Positions 50,056 to 60,095 are shown, counted from the first letter of the stretch. The stretch is 62,860 nucleotides of DNA from Microseira wollei NIES-4236 (GCF_020521235.1 NZ_BLAY01000038.1:1-62860), one strand, 5' to 3'. Notes: generated by a model not told the origin, from the sequence alone. Translations and numbers: made by a program.

Positions 50056-52059
50056 TTACGGGCATTGCTTGATTTTTTGGCGGTTACTAAGCATAGCACC
50101 GATACATGCGATCGCAGCAACCATCGCTAACCCGACAACAGAAGAAGGTTCGGGAATCGAAGTAGGATTAGGTTGCTGATAAGAATTACTAGCAAGTTTG
50201 ACCAATCCAGATCCATCAATTCCAATACCTGTAGAAACAAGAAACTCCTGGAAAAAGTTTTCCATAAAGTCTACTTGCTGACTTGAAAGCTGGCGCAAGC
50301 TGGGGTCAAGTTCAAGGAAATCTGCCACTGTAGAAATATCGCTGGGTTGTTGATTACCAGCAAAACCGAGCAGATTTCCCGATGTGGAATCGAGTTTGGC
50401 TAACCAAGTATCAAAAGACCCTGCATTGGTAGTTCCGAAAGAACCCTGAGTAACTCCTGTGACGAAAAGGTTACCAATGTTGTCGCTAGTAATACCATAA
50501 GCTTGATCGAATTGGGGAGTGCCAAATTGCCGCAGCCATATTTGATTCCCATTGGTGTCGAACCTAGCTACCCAAGGGTCATAATATCCGGCGTTATTTC
50601 CGCCTAAGTTGCTATTGGTATATCCGGTTAAGAAGATATTGTCCTGCGAGTCAATGTTGAGGTGAAAAGCTTGATCGTCACCAGCAGATCCAAACTGTTT
50701 AATCCATTGCCGATTCCCTTGACTGTCATATTTAGTTAACCAAGAATCGTAAGTTCCGGCACTATTTCCTCCTAAATTACCCAGCGTCCATCCCGCCGCA
50801 TAAACGTTGCCTTGACTGTCGGTATCAACTCCCCATGCCCAATCATAATCAGGCGTACCAAATTGTTTCAGCCACTGTAATTGACCGGAATTGTTGTCGA
50901 ATTTACCTAACCAAGCATCATAAATTCCAGCATTCGTTGCTGCCAAATCGCCGAGAGTCCATCCTGTGGCGTAAACGCTGCCATCTTTGCCGACAGTAAC
51001 GCGGTAAGATTCGTCAAAAGCATCGTCTACACTTCCAGTTTGTGTGAACCACAACTGGTTGCCATTGGTGTCAAATTTAGTCACCCAAAAATCATCGGTA
51101 GCAATTTCGATTGATGACCGAACATCGATTCCCGATAGGTAGGCGTTGCCATTATCATCCACATCGATGCTAAAGGATTGAAAAATTATATTTTCCCCAA
51201 ACTGTCGAATCCATTGTTGATTCCCATTGCTGTCATATTTAGCAACCCAGGCATCGGTACTGGATGCTTGTTTGGGTGCTGCTAAATTACCGGCGGTAAT
51301 CCCCGACACATAGAAATTACCTTGCTTGTCTGTGGCAATGCCGGAGATAGTATCGATATCTGGAGTGCCAACTTGTTTGGTGAATAATAGATTACCTTGG
51401 TTGTCATATTTAGCCACGAAGGCATCGCGAGATTCCCCGTTATTCGACCCTGCTAAAGATCCAGTTGTTCCTCCTGCTATATAAATATTGCCAAAAGGAT
51501 CGGTGGCAGTTGTTGCACTGAGATCGAATCCTGAAGTTCCTAATTGCCGAGTCTGCGGTAAAATGGGGCCTTGTGGTGCGATGTTACCTTGATAATTGAA
51601 ATAGTTGGCGGCTAAATTCAAATTAGAATTGCCAAGTAAAAAACTGATGACATCCAATCCAGTTTGCTTTGGCTGAACTATTGCCGATCCAAGTCCAATA
51701 TCTACTAAGAAGTAGTCATTGGCTGTGCCGTGTAGCTGGATAATATCTTGTAAGGGGTTGAAGTCAGTCAGTAAAGCAAAGTCGTTTAAACCGAGAATTT
51801 GAGGATTGCCGTTGGCATAGTAAGGCTTTTGCCATTCACCTAAAATAAATGTGTCGTTCCAGGAACGAAAACCGGGATCTTCTACTGTTAAATCGCCGTT
51901 GATTAGGTCAATTTGCGTTTGACCGGGAGTCGATACAATCGGTTGATAACCCAGAATTGTATCGTTTCCACTGCGAGCAAATATGAGTTGACTGGGACGA
52001 AATCCTGCGGCGAGGTCGCTGTTAGGTGTGTATTGGTTAATGGTAAATAGTTCAGCCAT
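50056..52059 (-). CDS. SBBP-repeat beta-propeller protein with PEP-CTERM sorting signal
   Basis: 667 residues. The N-terminal ~180 residues resemble calcium-binding/cyanobacterial surface modules (IFARSGNDTILGYQP...INGDLTVEDPGF). They are followed by about seven repeats of roughly 55-60 residues with D-xx-GN-x-Y-x-x-G-x-T and DAWVAKYDSNGNQ(Q/L)W, the SBBP pattern. The C-terminus is a PEP-CTERM tag: SIPEPSSVVGLAMVAAIACI, then a basic tail RQKIK. PEP-CTERM proteins are processed by exosortase and exported. No Sec signal is evident at the N-terminus, which is odd; the start may be upstream or secretion may be by another route. Confidence 0.88.
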   Translation of the reverse strand: MAELFTINQYTPNSDLAAGFRPSQLIFARSGNDTILGYQPIVSTPGQTQIDLINGDLTVEDPGFRSWNDTFILGEWQKPYYANGNPQILGLNDFALLTDFNPLQDIIQLHGTANDYFLVDIGLGSAIVQPKQTGLDVISFLLGNSNLNLAANYFNYQGNIAPQGPILPQTRQLGTSGFDLSATTATDPFGNIYIAGGTTGSLAGSNNGESRDAFVAKYDNQGNLLFTKQVGTPDIDTISGIATDKQGNFYVSGITAGNLAAPKQASSTDAWVAKYDSNGNQQWIRQFGENIIFQSFSIDVDDNGNAYLSGIDVRSSIEIATDDFWVTKFDTNGNQLWFTQTGSVDDAFDESYRVTVGKDGSVYATGWTLGDLAATNAGIYDAWLGKFDNNSGQLQWLKQFGTPDYDWAWGVDTDSQGNVYAAGWTLGNLGGNSAGTYDSWLTKYDSQGNRQWIKQFGSAGDDQAFHLNIDSQDNIFLTGYTNSNLGGNNAGYYDPWVARFDTNGNQIWLRQFGTPQFDQAYGITSDNIGNLFVTGVTQGSFGTTNAGSFDTWLAKLDSTSGNLLGFAGNQQPSDISTVADFLELDPSLRQLSSQQVDFMENFFQEFLVSTGIGIDGSGLVKLASNSYQQPNPTSIPEPSSVVGLAMVAAIACIGAMLSNRQKIKQCP

Positions 52060-52401
52060 TTGATTTTAAATCCTTTGCGTTAGTGGGATGGTGCTTTACG
52101 CTATAGCTGGTGCCGTACTCTGCTTGCTAACGCACCCTACAATAGGTCATAGAAATGTTTGCGATCGCTATGCCTCTGGCACGTTACGCGAACGCTATTT
52201 GTGTCGAAAAAACTCTTGATCAATTGAATATTTCCCGCGTCGATTCGTAGATGAATCGGCGGTGTTAACGAGTGCAGGTAAGTTGACAAATTAACTCACC
52301 CGCTTGTTTTCAAAGCGATAAAGTCAAAAAAAATTCTCTGAACTGAGTCACCCTAAACTCAGTCTGACAAACAATTTATTTGCTACTCGTTTGAGCCTTA
52401 C
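52060..52401. other. Gap, no gene recognised
   Basis: Upstream region of the SBBP gene. It contains a piece of the TAACGCACC repeat and a short palindrome around ACTGAGTCACCCTAAACTCAGT (52340-52361). No frame or RNA gene recognised. Confidence 0.5.
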
Positions 52402-52743
52402 TTAGCACTTGGTTTGAAACAGACGATTCAAGATTTGGTTTTGACTCTGTTTCACTAAATCTAAGTACTCGTTTCGAGTTCCATCTACGCGATAGTGGTC
52501 GCAGATTTGACAAAGTTTCAGGATATCCGATTGGCTGAATAGTTTATTGTGCTGGATTCCGGCATCGTTCCGCCAACGCCAGAAAGTTGTGCGGTCAATG
52601 CGGCGATCGCTATCGGGCCATCGCCGTCTGGATAGGAACTCTAGCGTTTCTTCTTGACTGAAGTAATATCCCGTCGGCAGTTTAGAAAATTCCTGCTTTA
52701 ACTTGAATAACGAAATCAGAGGATCTAGTTCAGACAGTTTCAT
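52402..52743 (-). CDS. Hypothetical protein, possible HTH
   Basis: 113 residues from the ATG at 52743 (MKLSELDPLISLFKLKQEF). It contains YYFSQEETLEFLSRRRWPDS, DRTTFWRWRNDAGI and SQSDILKLCQICDHYRV. The segment RRIDRTTFWRWRNDAG looks like a recognition helix of a MerR/HTH_17-type DNA-binding domain, but this is only a visual likeness. It stands alone. Confidence 0.55.
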   Translation of the reverse strand: MKLSELDPLISLFKLKQEFSKLPTGYYFSQEETLEFLSRRRWPDSDRRIDRTTFWRWRNDAGIQHNKLFSQSDILKLCQICDHYRVDGTRNEYLDLVKQSQNQILNRLFQTKC

Positions 52744-53003
52744 AAGCAACTCCATTCAATGGGACTTAGCCTGGATTCCACATTAATAATGGTGTGGTAC
52801 AGCAATTTTTTTGCGTGCTACCTACCTATGGAGCAATTCAAAAGTAATTTACGCTACTATAGCGGCTAATAATTTTGTAACTGCTATATGTAGCTTGAGC
52901 TTGCGGACTCAGCTTTAATCGCATCAACCTGCAATTAAATTAATAGTAAACTGGTTGCTACTCAATTGCAACTCATATGCAACTTACATGCAACATTTAC
53001 TAT

Positions 53004-53052
53004 CCCACCCTGAAGGGTGGGGCTATACAAACAAAGCCCGCCTGCGCGGGCT
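53004..53052. repeat. Two-hairpin repeat, copy A4 (reverse orientation)
   Basis: Read on the minus strand: AGCCCGCG-CAGGCGGGCT (53035-53052), TTGTTTGTATAGC, then CCCACCC-TTCA-GGGTGGG (53004-53021). Same linker as A1-A3, different stem B. It lies 34 bases beyond the 3' end of the gene at 53086 and would be its transcript end. Confidence 0.85.
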
Positions 53053-53085
53053 TTACAATTGAAAATATTTTCAAGGCAAGGATTT

Positions 53086-53370
53086 TTAATCTTTTTTCTT
53101 CGCTCTAGTTTGCTCTTCAGAAGCAGCTAATAACTGCCGCTCTAGTTCTCTGACGCTAATGCCTAGTTCTGAAGCTGTTTTGGCTTTCCATTCTTCAAGT
53201 TCAGCCTCGTGTTGCTCTAGCCATTCATGGACGATCAGGCGTGCCATTTCAGCTTTACGAAGCGTCTGACGGCTGGCATGAAAAATCAGGCGCTGGTTAT
53301 CAAAATTTGAGATTGACAGGAAAAATATTTGAAGTTTTGTTTTTTCTAAAAATCCTGAATTGTTAGCCAT
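53086..53370 (-). CDS. Small hypothetical helical protein
   Basis: 94 residues. The second half is a charged amphipathic helix (ARLIVHEWLEQHEAELEEWK, ELERQLLAASEEQTRAKKKD), the first half is more hydrophobic. No known domain. The ATG at 53370 follows an AT-rich region. Probably real but of unknown role. Confidence 0.45.
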   Translation of the reverse strand: MANNSGFLEKTKLQIFFLSISNFDNQRLIFHASRQTLRKAEMARLIVHEWLEQHEAELEEWKAKTASELGISVRELERQLLAASEEQTRAKKKD

Positions 53371-53638
53371 AAAAATATCTAATTGGGTTTGATTAAAATA
53401 ACCTCACTGGCACCTCCCTATACTAGCAATCGAATATTGTAAAAATTCTATTAGGATGGAGATGTGAAAGGTTAGGCGCAATAAATAAGCACCAAGCTGC
53501 TGCCTTACTAACAGGTTATTATTTTCCACAAGGCTGATTTAATTTTATCGCTTGGAATCTAAATATGGCTACCTACATGCAACATTTTTGAAAAAATTGT
53601 GCCTTCTATCCCAATCTCCGAACTACAGATACGAGGTT

Positions 53639-54889
53639 CTAGCTGTTAAATTTTTTAAATACCAGGGTAACATTGTGTCCTCCGAAACCAAAAGAATTAG
53701 AAAGGGCAACTTCAACTGGTTGAGTGCGGCTGACTTTGGGAACATAATCTAGATCGCAAGCTGAATCGGGATTATCTAAATTTATCGTGGGTGGAATTGT
53801 GTCTGTGGCTATACTCATTGCTGTTGCGATCGCTTCGATTCCTCCTGAACCTCCTAAAAGATGTCCTGTCATAGATTTTGTCGAACTAATTGCGATTTGA
53901 AACGCATGTTGTCCTAAAGCTTGTTTGATTGCCAAAGTTTCATTAACATCGTTAGCGGGTGTGCTGGTACCGTGAGCGTTGATATAACTTACTTGATTGG
54001 GAAATAAATTGGCATCTTTAAGTGCTAGTGCGATCGCTCTGGTAGCGCCAAGTCCTCCAGGTACGGGAGCCGTCATATGATAGGCATCAGAAGTGAGAGC
54101 GTAACCGACAATTTCTGCGTAGATAGAAGCGTTGCGATTGAGTGCGTGTTCTAGTTCTTCTAAAATTAGAATGCCCGCTCCTTCTCCCATGACAAATCCA
54201 TCGCGATCGCGGTCAAAAGGACGACTTGCACGAGTTGGTTCTTCGTTGCGAGTTGATAGTGCTTTAGCCACTGAAAATCCAGTAATTGCGATAGGGGTAA
54301 TTGCTGCTTCGGTACCGCCGCAAATCATTGCGATCGCATCCCCTCGTTGAATTAATCGAAACGCTTCTCCTACCGCATTCGCTCCCGCAGCACAAGCAGT
54401 AACTGTACAAGAATTAGGGCCTTTTGCTCCTGTATAAATGGCTGTAAGTCCAGAAGCCATATTAGCAATCATCATCGGAATCATAAACGGACTACAGCGT
54501 TCCGGGCCGCGAGTGAGGTAAACTTCTTCTTGGTCTTCCATTACCTTAAGACCACCTACACCACTGCCAATTAAGACACCGATTTCAGTTGCATTGCGGT
54601 CGTTAATTTCCAGTTTGGCATCTGCGATCGCTTGCAGACTCGCACAAACCCCAAACTGAGCAAAGCGATCCATCCGTTTAATATCTTTGCGATTTAAATA
54701 ATCGCCTGGTTCAAAACCTTTGACTTCTCCGGCAATTTGACAAGGCAAACAACAGGCATCAAATAAAGTAATTGGCCCGATACCACTGCGCCCATCAATC
54801 AGTCCCTGCCAGTATTTTGCGACTGTGTTTCCCAGAGGGGTAATGGCTCCCAAACCTGTAACGACGACTCGCTTTAATTTAAGTGACAT
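53639..54889 (-). CDS. Beta-ketoacyl-ACP synthase II (FabF-type)
   Basis: 416 residues, standard KAS II length. Active-site Cys in CTVTACAAGANAVG, His in NAHGTSTPANDVNETLAI, His in KSMTGHLLGGSGGIEA, end GFGGHNVTLVF. The start overlaps the 3' end of the glycosyltransferase gene by 11 bases, so translation is probably coupled. Given its place next to a reducing PKS with a terminal reductase, it more likely serves a dedicated long-chain pathway (as in heterocyst-glycolipid clusters) than general fatty-acid synthesis. Confidence 0.93.
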   Translation of the reverse strand: MSLKLKRVVVTGLGAITPLGNTVAKYWQGLIDGRSGIGPITLFDACCLPCQIAGEVKGFEPGDYLNRKDIKRMDRFAQFGVCASLQAIADAKLEINDRNATEIGVLIGSGVGGLKVMEDQEEVYLTRGPERCSPFMIPMMIANMASGLTAIYTGAKGPNSCTVTACAAGANAVGEAFRLIQRGDAIAMICGGTEAAITPIAITGFSVAKALSTRNEEPTRASRPFDRDRDGFVMGEGAGILILEELEHALNRNASIYAEIVGYALTSDAYHMTAPVPGGLGATRAIALALKDANLFPNQVSYINAHGTSTPANDVNETLAIKQALGQHAFQIAISSTKSMTGHLLGGSGGIEAIATAMSIATDTIPPTINLDNPDSACDLDYVPKVSRTQPVEVALSNSFGFGGHNVTLVFKKFNS

Positions 54890-56321
54890 TGGAGTTCGCT
54901 CCCGTTTTACTTAGCCGGATTAACTCTTGATTAAACCTCTGGCTAAAATATTGACACCCGCCAGGGATTAAAATCCAAGGGCTTTTAGCGAAAGTCCGTT
55001 TTAACGGACTGCTTTTATGAGATTTAGTCGGTTTTAACCGACTTGAGCTATTAGCCCGGAAATTTATTTCCGGGCGGGAATCGACTTTTGCAACAGGTTT
55101 ATGATCCTGACTCACACCGATTAGTTTCTGATAGAAATGATTCAGATTTTGACATCCTTGATCGATCGATAACTGCTGGGAATCTTTCAAGGCTTGCTGA
55201 ATCAGGTCTGTATTGTTATTTAATAACACTTTTTCAATGCAATTGGCTAATCTTTCCACATCATTAGGTGGGACGAGATAGCCATTTATACCATCGAGTA
55301 TATACTCAGATACCGCACCGCTATCGACAGTTAAAACTGGAATCCCTGAAGCCATCGCCTCTACTACCGTTCGCCCAAAGGTTTCGTAAGGGGAAGGGCT
55401 ACAAAATACATCGCATGATGCTAGTAAATTGGCCTTCATTTCTCCCAGAATAAACCCGGTAAAGTGGATGTGAGGCACTTTTTCGGCAAGAAGTTTCAAG
55501 CGATCGACGACCTCAACAGGGCCATCTCCAGCTATTATTAAGGAATAATTGGGTTGTCTGCGTTTTAATTTTGTAAAGGCTTCGATGAGTAAATCAACTC
55601 GTTTCTCGAAGCCAAGACGACCCAAAAAGAGCAAAACTTTGTTATGTTTTTCTTCGGCAGTTAACCAAGGTTCTAACCATTTACGGTTGCGACGACTGGG
55701 ACTATAGATAGAAACATCAATTCCTAAAAATGGGATTGTTTTGACGTTAGGAATGCCTAATTCTTTACAACTTTGGCTGGCGGCGGTGCTGGCACAGATG
55801 GTTGTATCGATTTGACGATATAAATAACTGGCTAATTGAGAACTACGGGCAAGATTTCGCAACCATTGCCAACCCGGATAAGCGGCTGAGAAGTTGTACA
55901 GATCCGTATGATATTCGGCTATGTAAGGAATCCGATGTTTTTTGGCATAACGCAGACCTGGTAATTGCCATGTTCCTAGTAAGAAAAAGCGTTCTACATC
56001 GGTGACAATAATTAGATCGGGATGATAATATTGTAGCTTTTTCCTAATGTAGCTGGCGGCGATAAATTTGGGAACGTGGGTGAGTTTATAAGGCAGCCAA
56101 GGTTTTGAGGGATAGCGTTCGATAATCAAGTTTTCGTTTTGCTCTCGCGCCAATGTAGAATCTGATTTTTGTTGCCAATCTGGCGCAAATACAACTACGC
56201 GATAGTTCCCTTGTTTGGCAAACCATTGGGCGCGTTCCCAATTAAAATGAGAAACACCGCTGACATCGGGAGGAAAGCCGGTTACCAGAAAAGCTAGGGT
56301 ATAAGTTTTGTTGGATTTCAT
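54879..56321 (-). CDS. GT4-family glycosyltransferase with repeat-derived C-terminus
   Basis: 480 residues. GT-B fold: N-terminal FLVTGFPPDVSGVSHFNWER, EYHTDLYNFSAAYPGW; C-terminal VLLFLGRLGFEKRVDLLIEA, IIAGDGPVEVV and the nucleotide-sugar motif SPYETFGRTVVEAMASG (E-x7-E). The core ends near HFYQKLIG. The last ~70 residues, including EINFRANSSSRLKPTKSHK and PLKRTFAKSPWILIPGG, are encoded by a four-palindrome repeat (54962-55074) lying in frame. The enzyme would add a sugar to a lipid or polyketide alcohol. It is transcribed after the PKS and before the ketosynthase. Confidence 0.88.
   Translation of the reverse strand: MKSNKTYTLAFLVTGFPPDVSGVSHFNWERAQWFAKQGNYRVVVFAPDWQQKSDSTLAREQNENLIIERYPSKPWLPYKLTHVPKFIAASYIRKKLQYYHPDLIIVTDVERFFLLGTWQLPGLRYAKKHRIPYIAEYHTDLYNFSAAYPGWQWLRNLARSSQLASYLYRQIDTTICASTAASQSCKELGIPNVKTIPFLGIDVSIYSPSRRNRKWLEPWLTAEEKHNKVLLFLGRLGFEKRVDLLIEAFTKLKRRQPNYSLIIAGDGPVEVVDRLKLLAEKVPHIHFTGFILGEMKANLLASCDVFCSPSPYETFGRTVVEAMASGIPVLTVDSGAVSEYILDGINGYLVPPNDVERLANCIEKVLLNNNTDLIQQALKDSQQLSIDQGCQNLNHFYQKLIGVSQDHKPVAKVDSRPEINFRANSSSRLKPTKSHKSSPLKRTFAKSPWILIPGGCQYFSQRFNQELIRLSKTGANSNVT
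54962..55074. repeat. Four-palindrome repeat, copy B2, inside a coding region
   Basis: Palindromes AGTCCGTTTTAACGGACT (54993-55010), AGTCGGTTTTAACCGACT (55026-55043), CCCGGAAATTTATTTCCGGG (55055-55074), plus an imperfect one at 54962-54981. Same order as B1 but reversed and with changed stem bases. It is translated in frame as part of the glycosyltransferase. Confidence 0.85.
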
Positions 56322-56354
56322 TAATTTTCTCCCTAATAAGTGTTCAAAATTTGC

Positions 56355-56390
56355 GAATTGCTAATTGCTAATTGCTAATGGCAAAAACAA
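56355..56390. repeat. Heptamer repeats between PKS and glycosyltransferase
   Basis: Short TAATTGC-type array between the 3' end of the PKS gene and the start of the glycosyltransferase gene. Confidence 0.7.
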
Positions 56391-59300
56391 TTATCGATTA
56401 CCCATTCCCACCTTTCGACTTTGCAAGAAACCGCTTTGAATGAAGTGGGAGAAATAGGTATTGAGCAATTTAGAGTCTACGGGAGGGCAGATAATAGATG
56501 TACCTGCTAGACTGGCGACTGTTTGCTGGCAATTGAGCTTGACTCTTCTTTGTCCTAATCCGGCAAAGGTGAGTTGTTCTTCAGACCATCTTCGCAGGAA
56601 GAAAGGTAACAAACCGTTTAAAGCATTGTCTTTATAAGCAAGGGTTTCGATTAGTTCTGCTTCCCAGGATTCATAGGAAATCTGTCGGACTGGATAGCCG
56701 AATTCATCAATCCAATTTGCTACTTGATTCCAACTGGAATAATGGGGATTGTTTAAGTGGAATGCTTTTCCTAATGACTGCTTTTGTTGGGATAGATAAA
56801 CAATCGCTTGGCTGACATAATCTACAGGAACAATCGGGATGCCACAATTCATATTGGGCATACTTCCCATTTGAATGCAGCCTTTAAGAAATCGGCAGGT
56901 AAAATCGTCTGTATTCCAGAATCCTGTGCGGCTATCTCCTGCAATTAAGGGGGGTCTGTAAATAGAAACTGGCAGTCCTCGCGTGCGGGCGATGGTTACT
57001 AATTTTTCTGCTACCCATTTAGTTTGGGTATAACCAAGGTCTATTCCCTCGGTATGAATAATTGGCTCGGATTCTGTTACCTCTTTATCGTAATAACCCG
57101 ATGAATCAAAAACTGCATCGGTTGAAACATAATGGAGGGGTTTTACTTTGAATTGGCAGGCTAACCTGAGAATTTCCTGCGTACCCAAAACGTTTGTTGG
57201 TTTTAATGCCGAGTAAGGATAGACAAAGTTTAAAACGGCTCCATTGTGATAAATGACATCAATTTCACGAGCCAATTTGTCAAAATTTTCGGCTGACAGA
57301 CCCAATTTGGGTTGAGATAAGTTACCGATAATTGGAATAATTCTAGAACTGCTTTCTTCCTCCCAAAGGCTGTAATATTTCAGGTTGTTTTGGATTTTCA
57401 TCTTACCCGATTCGGCATCCTCTGCGCGAACTAGGCAATAAATATCTGCTTCAGTCTGATGCCAAAGTTCTTTGAGTAAAAAGGCTCCTAAAAATCCGGT
57501 TGCACCTGTTAACAGAATGGCAGCGGGTTGCTCTGATTCGGTGTCAGCAGTCTCAGGATAAATGGAATCTTCTAAAACAGCTTCTTGATTGAGATCCAAG
57601 ACATTTGCATTTACCTCTAAAGTGGAATTATCGGGGTTAAATTGCTTCAGCAATAGCATTGCCAGCGCGGCGATATTGGAGGCTTGTAGAAAATCGGCGA
57701 CGGGTAATTCTACCTGTAATTGAGACTGGATTGCCTTGACCAGTTCAATGGCTACAATCGAATCCATACCCAGGTCAAAAAGACCTTGCTGCGAGTCTGG
57801 TAATTGAGATAATTTTAGTGCTTTGGCGACTTCGTTTTGCCGGAAAGTAATTAAAAGATTGTGGCGTTGCGATACCGCTGCCGCTTCTAATTGTTGTATA
57901 ATTTCTGACCTTTGATTCGATGGTTGAACGACGGTTTTTTGTGGCTGTGCGGTAATTTGTTCTAGGAGCGATCGCTTCCCGCGCGCCTCATACAATCCTT
58001 TGAACAAACTCCAGTCAATATTGGCGACAGTTGTTTGCACGCAGTTTGTCCCCAACAGGTATTCTAGAGATGCGATCGCTTGCGTTGGTTGCAATCCTTC
58101 AATCCCCATTCTAGACATCCATGTCTGAAATTCTTCTACCGCCATACCACCGCCAGTCCAAGGCCCCCAATTGATGCTTAAAGCGGGCAATCCGAGTTTT
58201 TGGCGGTAATAAGCCAACAGATCGAGAAAATAATTTGCCGCCGCATAATGCGCTTGTCCTTTAGAACCCCAGACCGAAGAAATTGAGGAAAAACTAACAA
58301 AAAAGTCTAACTTTATTTCCTGGGTAAGTTGATGCAAAATCCAGCTTCCTATTACTTTGGGACGCAGCACAGACTCTAGGGTAGTAGGGGTCATGTCTGC
58401 GATCGCTTCATATCCAGGAACCCCCGCCGCGTGTACAATTCCTCGCAGGGGTGGCATCGATATTTTAATTTGATCCAGCACCCCGCGCATGTCCGCTTCA
58501 TTAGCCACATCCGCTTGAGCAACGAAAATTTTAGCTCCCAATTGTTCCATGCTGCTAAGAGTTTTTTGCACTCGATCGGAAGCCCCGCGACGCCCAATTA
58601 ACACCAATTTTTTGGCTCCCCGTTCCACCATCCACTGAGCAACTGTTAGTCCCAAAGCTCCCAAACCTCCGGTAATCAAATAAGTACCATCTGACTGGAA
58701 GGTTAATTTTTGAGACTCTGGCAATTGCTTCCTGACTAAACGGGCGACGTAACGCTGTCCATCCCGAAAAGCGAGATGATCTTCCCCTGGAGAATATGCA
58801 ATTTCTGCTAATAAATTTGTTGTTTCATCCTCAGTTATTTGGTTGTCTAAATCGATCGTTCCTCCCCACAATTCGGGATACTCCAAAGCCACCACTTTAC
58901 CCAATCCCCACAAAGGAGCTTGAGCCACTTTAGGAACCGAAGAACCAACGGTTACTGCACCCTGCGTCACTAACCATAACCGAGGTGAAAATTGGTAATT
59001 GCAGATATGTTTATCGAGTTTATTGATTAAATGCAAGACGCTAACAACTCCAAGAATTTGAGCTTGTTCCAGCGCGGAAATTTTTAACTCATCTGTTGAT
59101 TTCGCGTCTAAACTCCACAGGTGGATGACTCCCTGTAAAGGTTGAGCAATAGTTGCTAAAGCTTCTGGAAATAAACGCTCAAAATCTGCGGCAGAAAAAG
59201 GTTTGATGCTCCAAGTTCCGGTTTCTTGGGTTTGATAGGTGTCCCCAGCATAAACCAAAATACAGTTATCACCCCTTTCTTGCAAAACTTTAGCTAAGGT

Positions 59301-60095
59301 TTTTCCCACACCTCCCCTGTCAGCAAAAATTAGCCAACTACCCTGTTTATCAAACCCGTTATTAGTCAAGTTACGCGGTTTGGGCTGCCATTCTATTTCA
59401 TAGAGCCAATCTTTAATCGTTGCTGCCGTTTGCTGTTGTTGATTTTGCTCAGCTAATAATTCCAGCAACTTAGGCAGTAATTTCAACTCATCTTCTGAGA
59501 GTTTGGCTGTTGTTTCCAACTGGTGAATTAGAATGTTAAAAGTATTATCTACTTTTAAATGACCGTTTTCAGGCAACTTCGCCCAATAGCGCTGTCGTTG
59601 AAACGGATAAGTTGGCAGTTGCAAGCGGCGACGGGGATAATCTCGATCGAAGCCAGACCAGTCTACAGGTACTCCACGCACATACAGCGTTGCCAAACTG
59701 TGCAGCATTTGTTGCCAATCTTCTCGCCCTGGATACAGACTGACAAGCCAAAGCAATTGTGCAGATTTACCATTATCCTTTAATTGAGAACCCGAAATTG
59801 GCAATTCAAAATTGCCTCGACCCATGCCCGATAAAGTTGGTTTCGGGCCAATTTCCAAAAACACTTCATACCCCTGTTGAAAAAGGGTTTCCATGCTTTG
59901 GGCAAATTTCACGGCTTGTCCCACGTGACGACACCAATATTCGGGCGTTGCGATTTCTGCTGTTGCAATTTCTCCCGTCTGGTTAGAAATTAACTTGATT
60001 TGTGGCAATGAGTAGGTGATTTCTGCTGCTAACCGCTGAAAATATGCCAGCATTGGCTCCATTAAGCGAGAGTGAAAAGCATGGGAAACGTTCAA
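56391..60095 (-). CDS. Type I PKS, second part: AT end, KR, ACP, thioester reductase
   Basis: 1234 residues, in the same frame as the 60123-62363 part and separated from it by one TGA. It begins inside the acyltransferase at NVSHAFHSRLM (HAFH marks malonyl-CoA choice). A pseudo-KR/structural half follows at 230-440, the catalytic KR at about 470-660 (YLITGGLGALGL; FFVSFSSISSVWGSKGQAHY; catalytic Ser and Tyr present), and ACP Ser at about 779 (LFDLGMDSIVAIELV). A C-terminal thioester reductase spans 860-1234 (ILLTGATGFLGAFLLKEL, YVSTDAVFD, DLGYTQTKWVAEKL). No DH or ER domain is seen. The reductase would release the chain as aldehyde or alcohol. The apparent TTG start at 60095 is only the next possible start after the stop. 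Confidence 0.92.
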   Translation of the reverse strand: MNVSHAFHSRLMEPMLAYFQRLAAEITYSLPQIKLISNQTGEIATAEIATPEYWCRHVGQAVKFAQSMETLFQQGYEVFLEIGPKPTLSGMGRGNFELPISGSQLKDNGKSAQLLWLVSLYPGREDWQQMLHSLATLYVRGVPVDWSGFDRDYPRRRLQLPTYPFQRQRYWAKLPENGHLKVDNTFNILIHQLETTAKLSEDELKLLPKLLELLAEQNQQQQTAATIKDWLYEIEWQPKPRNLTNNGFDKQGSWLIFADRGGVGKTLAKVLQERGDNCILVYAGDTYQTQETGTWSIKPFSAADFERLFPEALATIAQPLQGVIHLWSLDAKSTDELKISALEQAQILGVVSVLHLINKLDKHICNYQFSPRLWLVTQGAVTVGSSVPKVAQAPLWGLGKVVALEYPELWGGTIDLDNQITEDETTNLLAEIAYSPGEDHLAFRDGQRYVARLVRKQLPESQKLTFQSDGTYLITGGLGALGLTVAQWMVERGAKKLVLIGRRGASDRVQKTLSSMEQLGAKIFVAQADVANEADMRGVLDQIKISMPPLRGIVHAAGVPGYEAIADMTPTTLESVLRPKVIGSWILHQLTQEIKLDFFVSFSSISSVWGSKGQAHYAAANYFLDLLAYYRQKLGLPALSINWGPWTGGGMAVEEFQTWMSRMGIEGLQPTQAIASLEYLLGTNCVQTTVANIDWSLFKGLYEARGKRSLLEQITAQPQKTVVQPSNQRSEIIQQLEAAAVSQRHNLLITFRQNEVAKALKLSQLPDSQQGLFDLGMDSIVAIELVKAIQSQLQVELPVADFLQASNIAALAMLLLKQFNPDNSTLEVNANVLDLNQEAVLEDSIYPETADTESEQPAAILLTGATGFLGAFLLKELWHQTEADIYCLVRAEDAESGKMKIQNNLKYYSLWEEESSSRIIPIIGNLSQPKLGLSAENFDKLAREIDVIYHNGAVLNFVYPYSALKPTNVLGTQEILRLACQFKVKPLHYVSTDAVFDSSGYYDKEVTESEPIIHTEGIDLGYTQTKWVAEKLVTIARTRGLPVSIYRPPLIAGDSRTGFWNTDDFTCRFLKGCIQMGSMPNMNCGIPIVPVDYVSQAIVYLSQQKQSLGKAFHLNNPHYSSWNQVANWIDEFGYPVRQISYESWEAELIETLAYKDNALNGLLPFFLRRWSEEQLTFAGLGQRRVKLNCQQTVASLAGTSIICPPVDSKLLNTYFSHFIQSGFLQSRKVGMGNR

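Noticed and set aside
52300-52400. Possible Tn7/CAST-like end (GACAAATTAACTC, ACTGAGTC repeats) near 52340
   Set aside because: Only a short local palindrome; no TnsB-type repeated sites, no tns genes and no target duplication.
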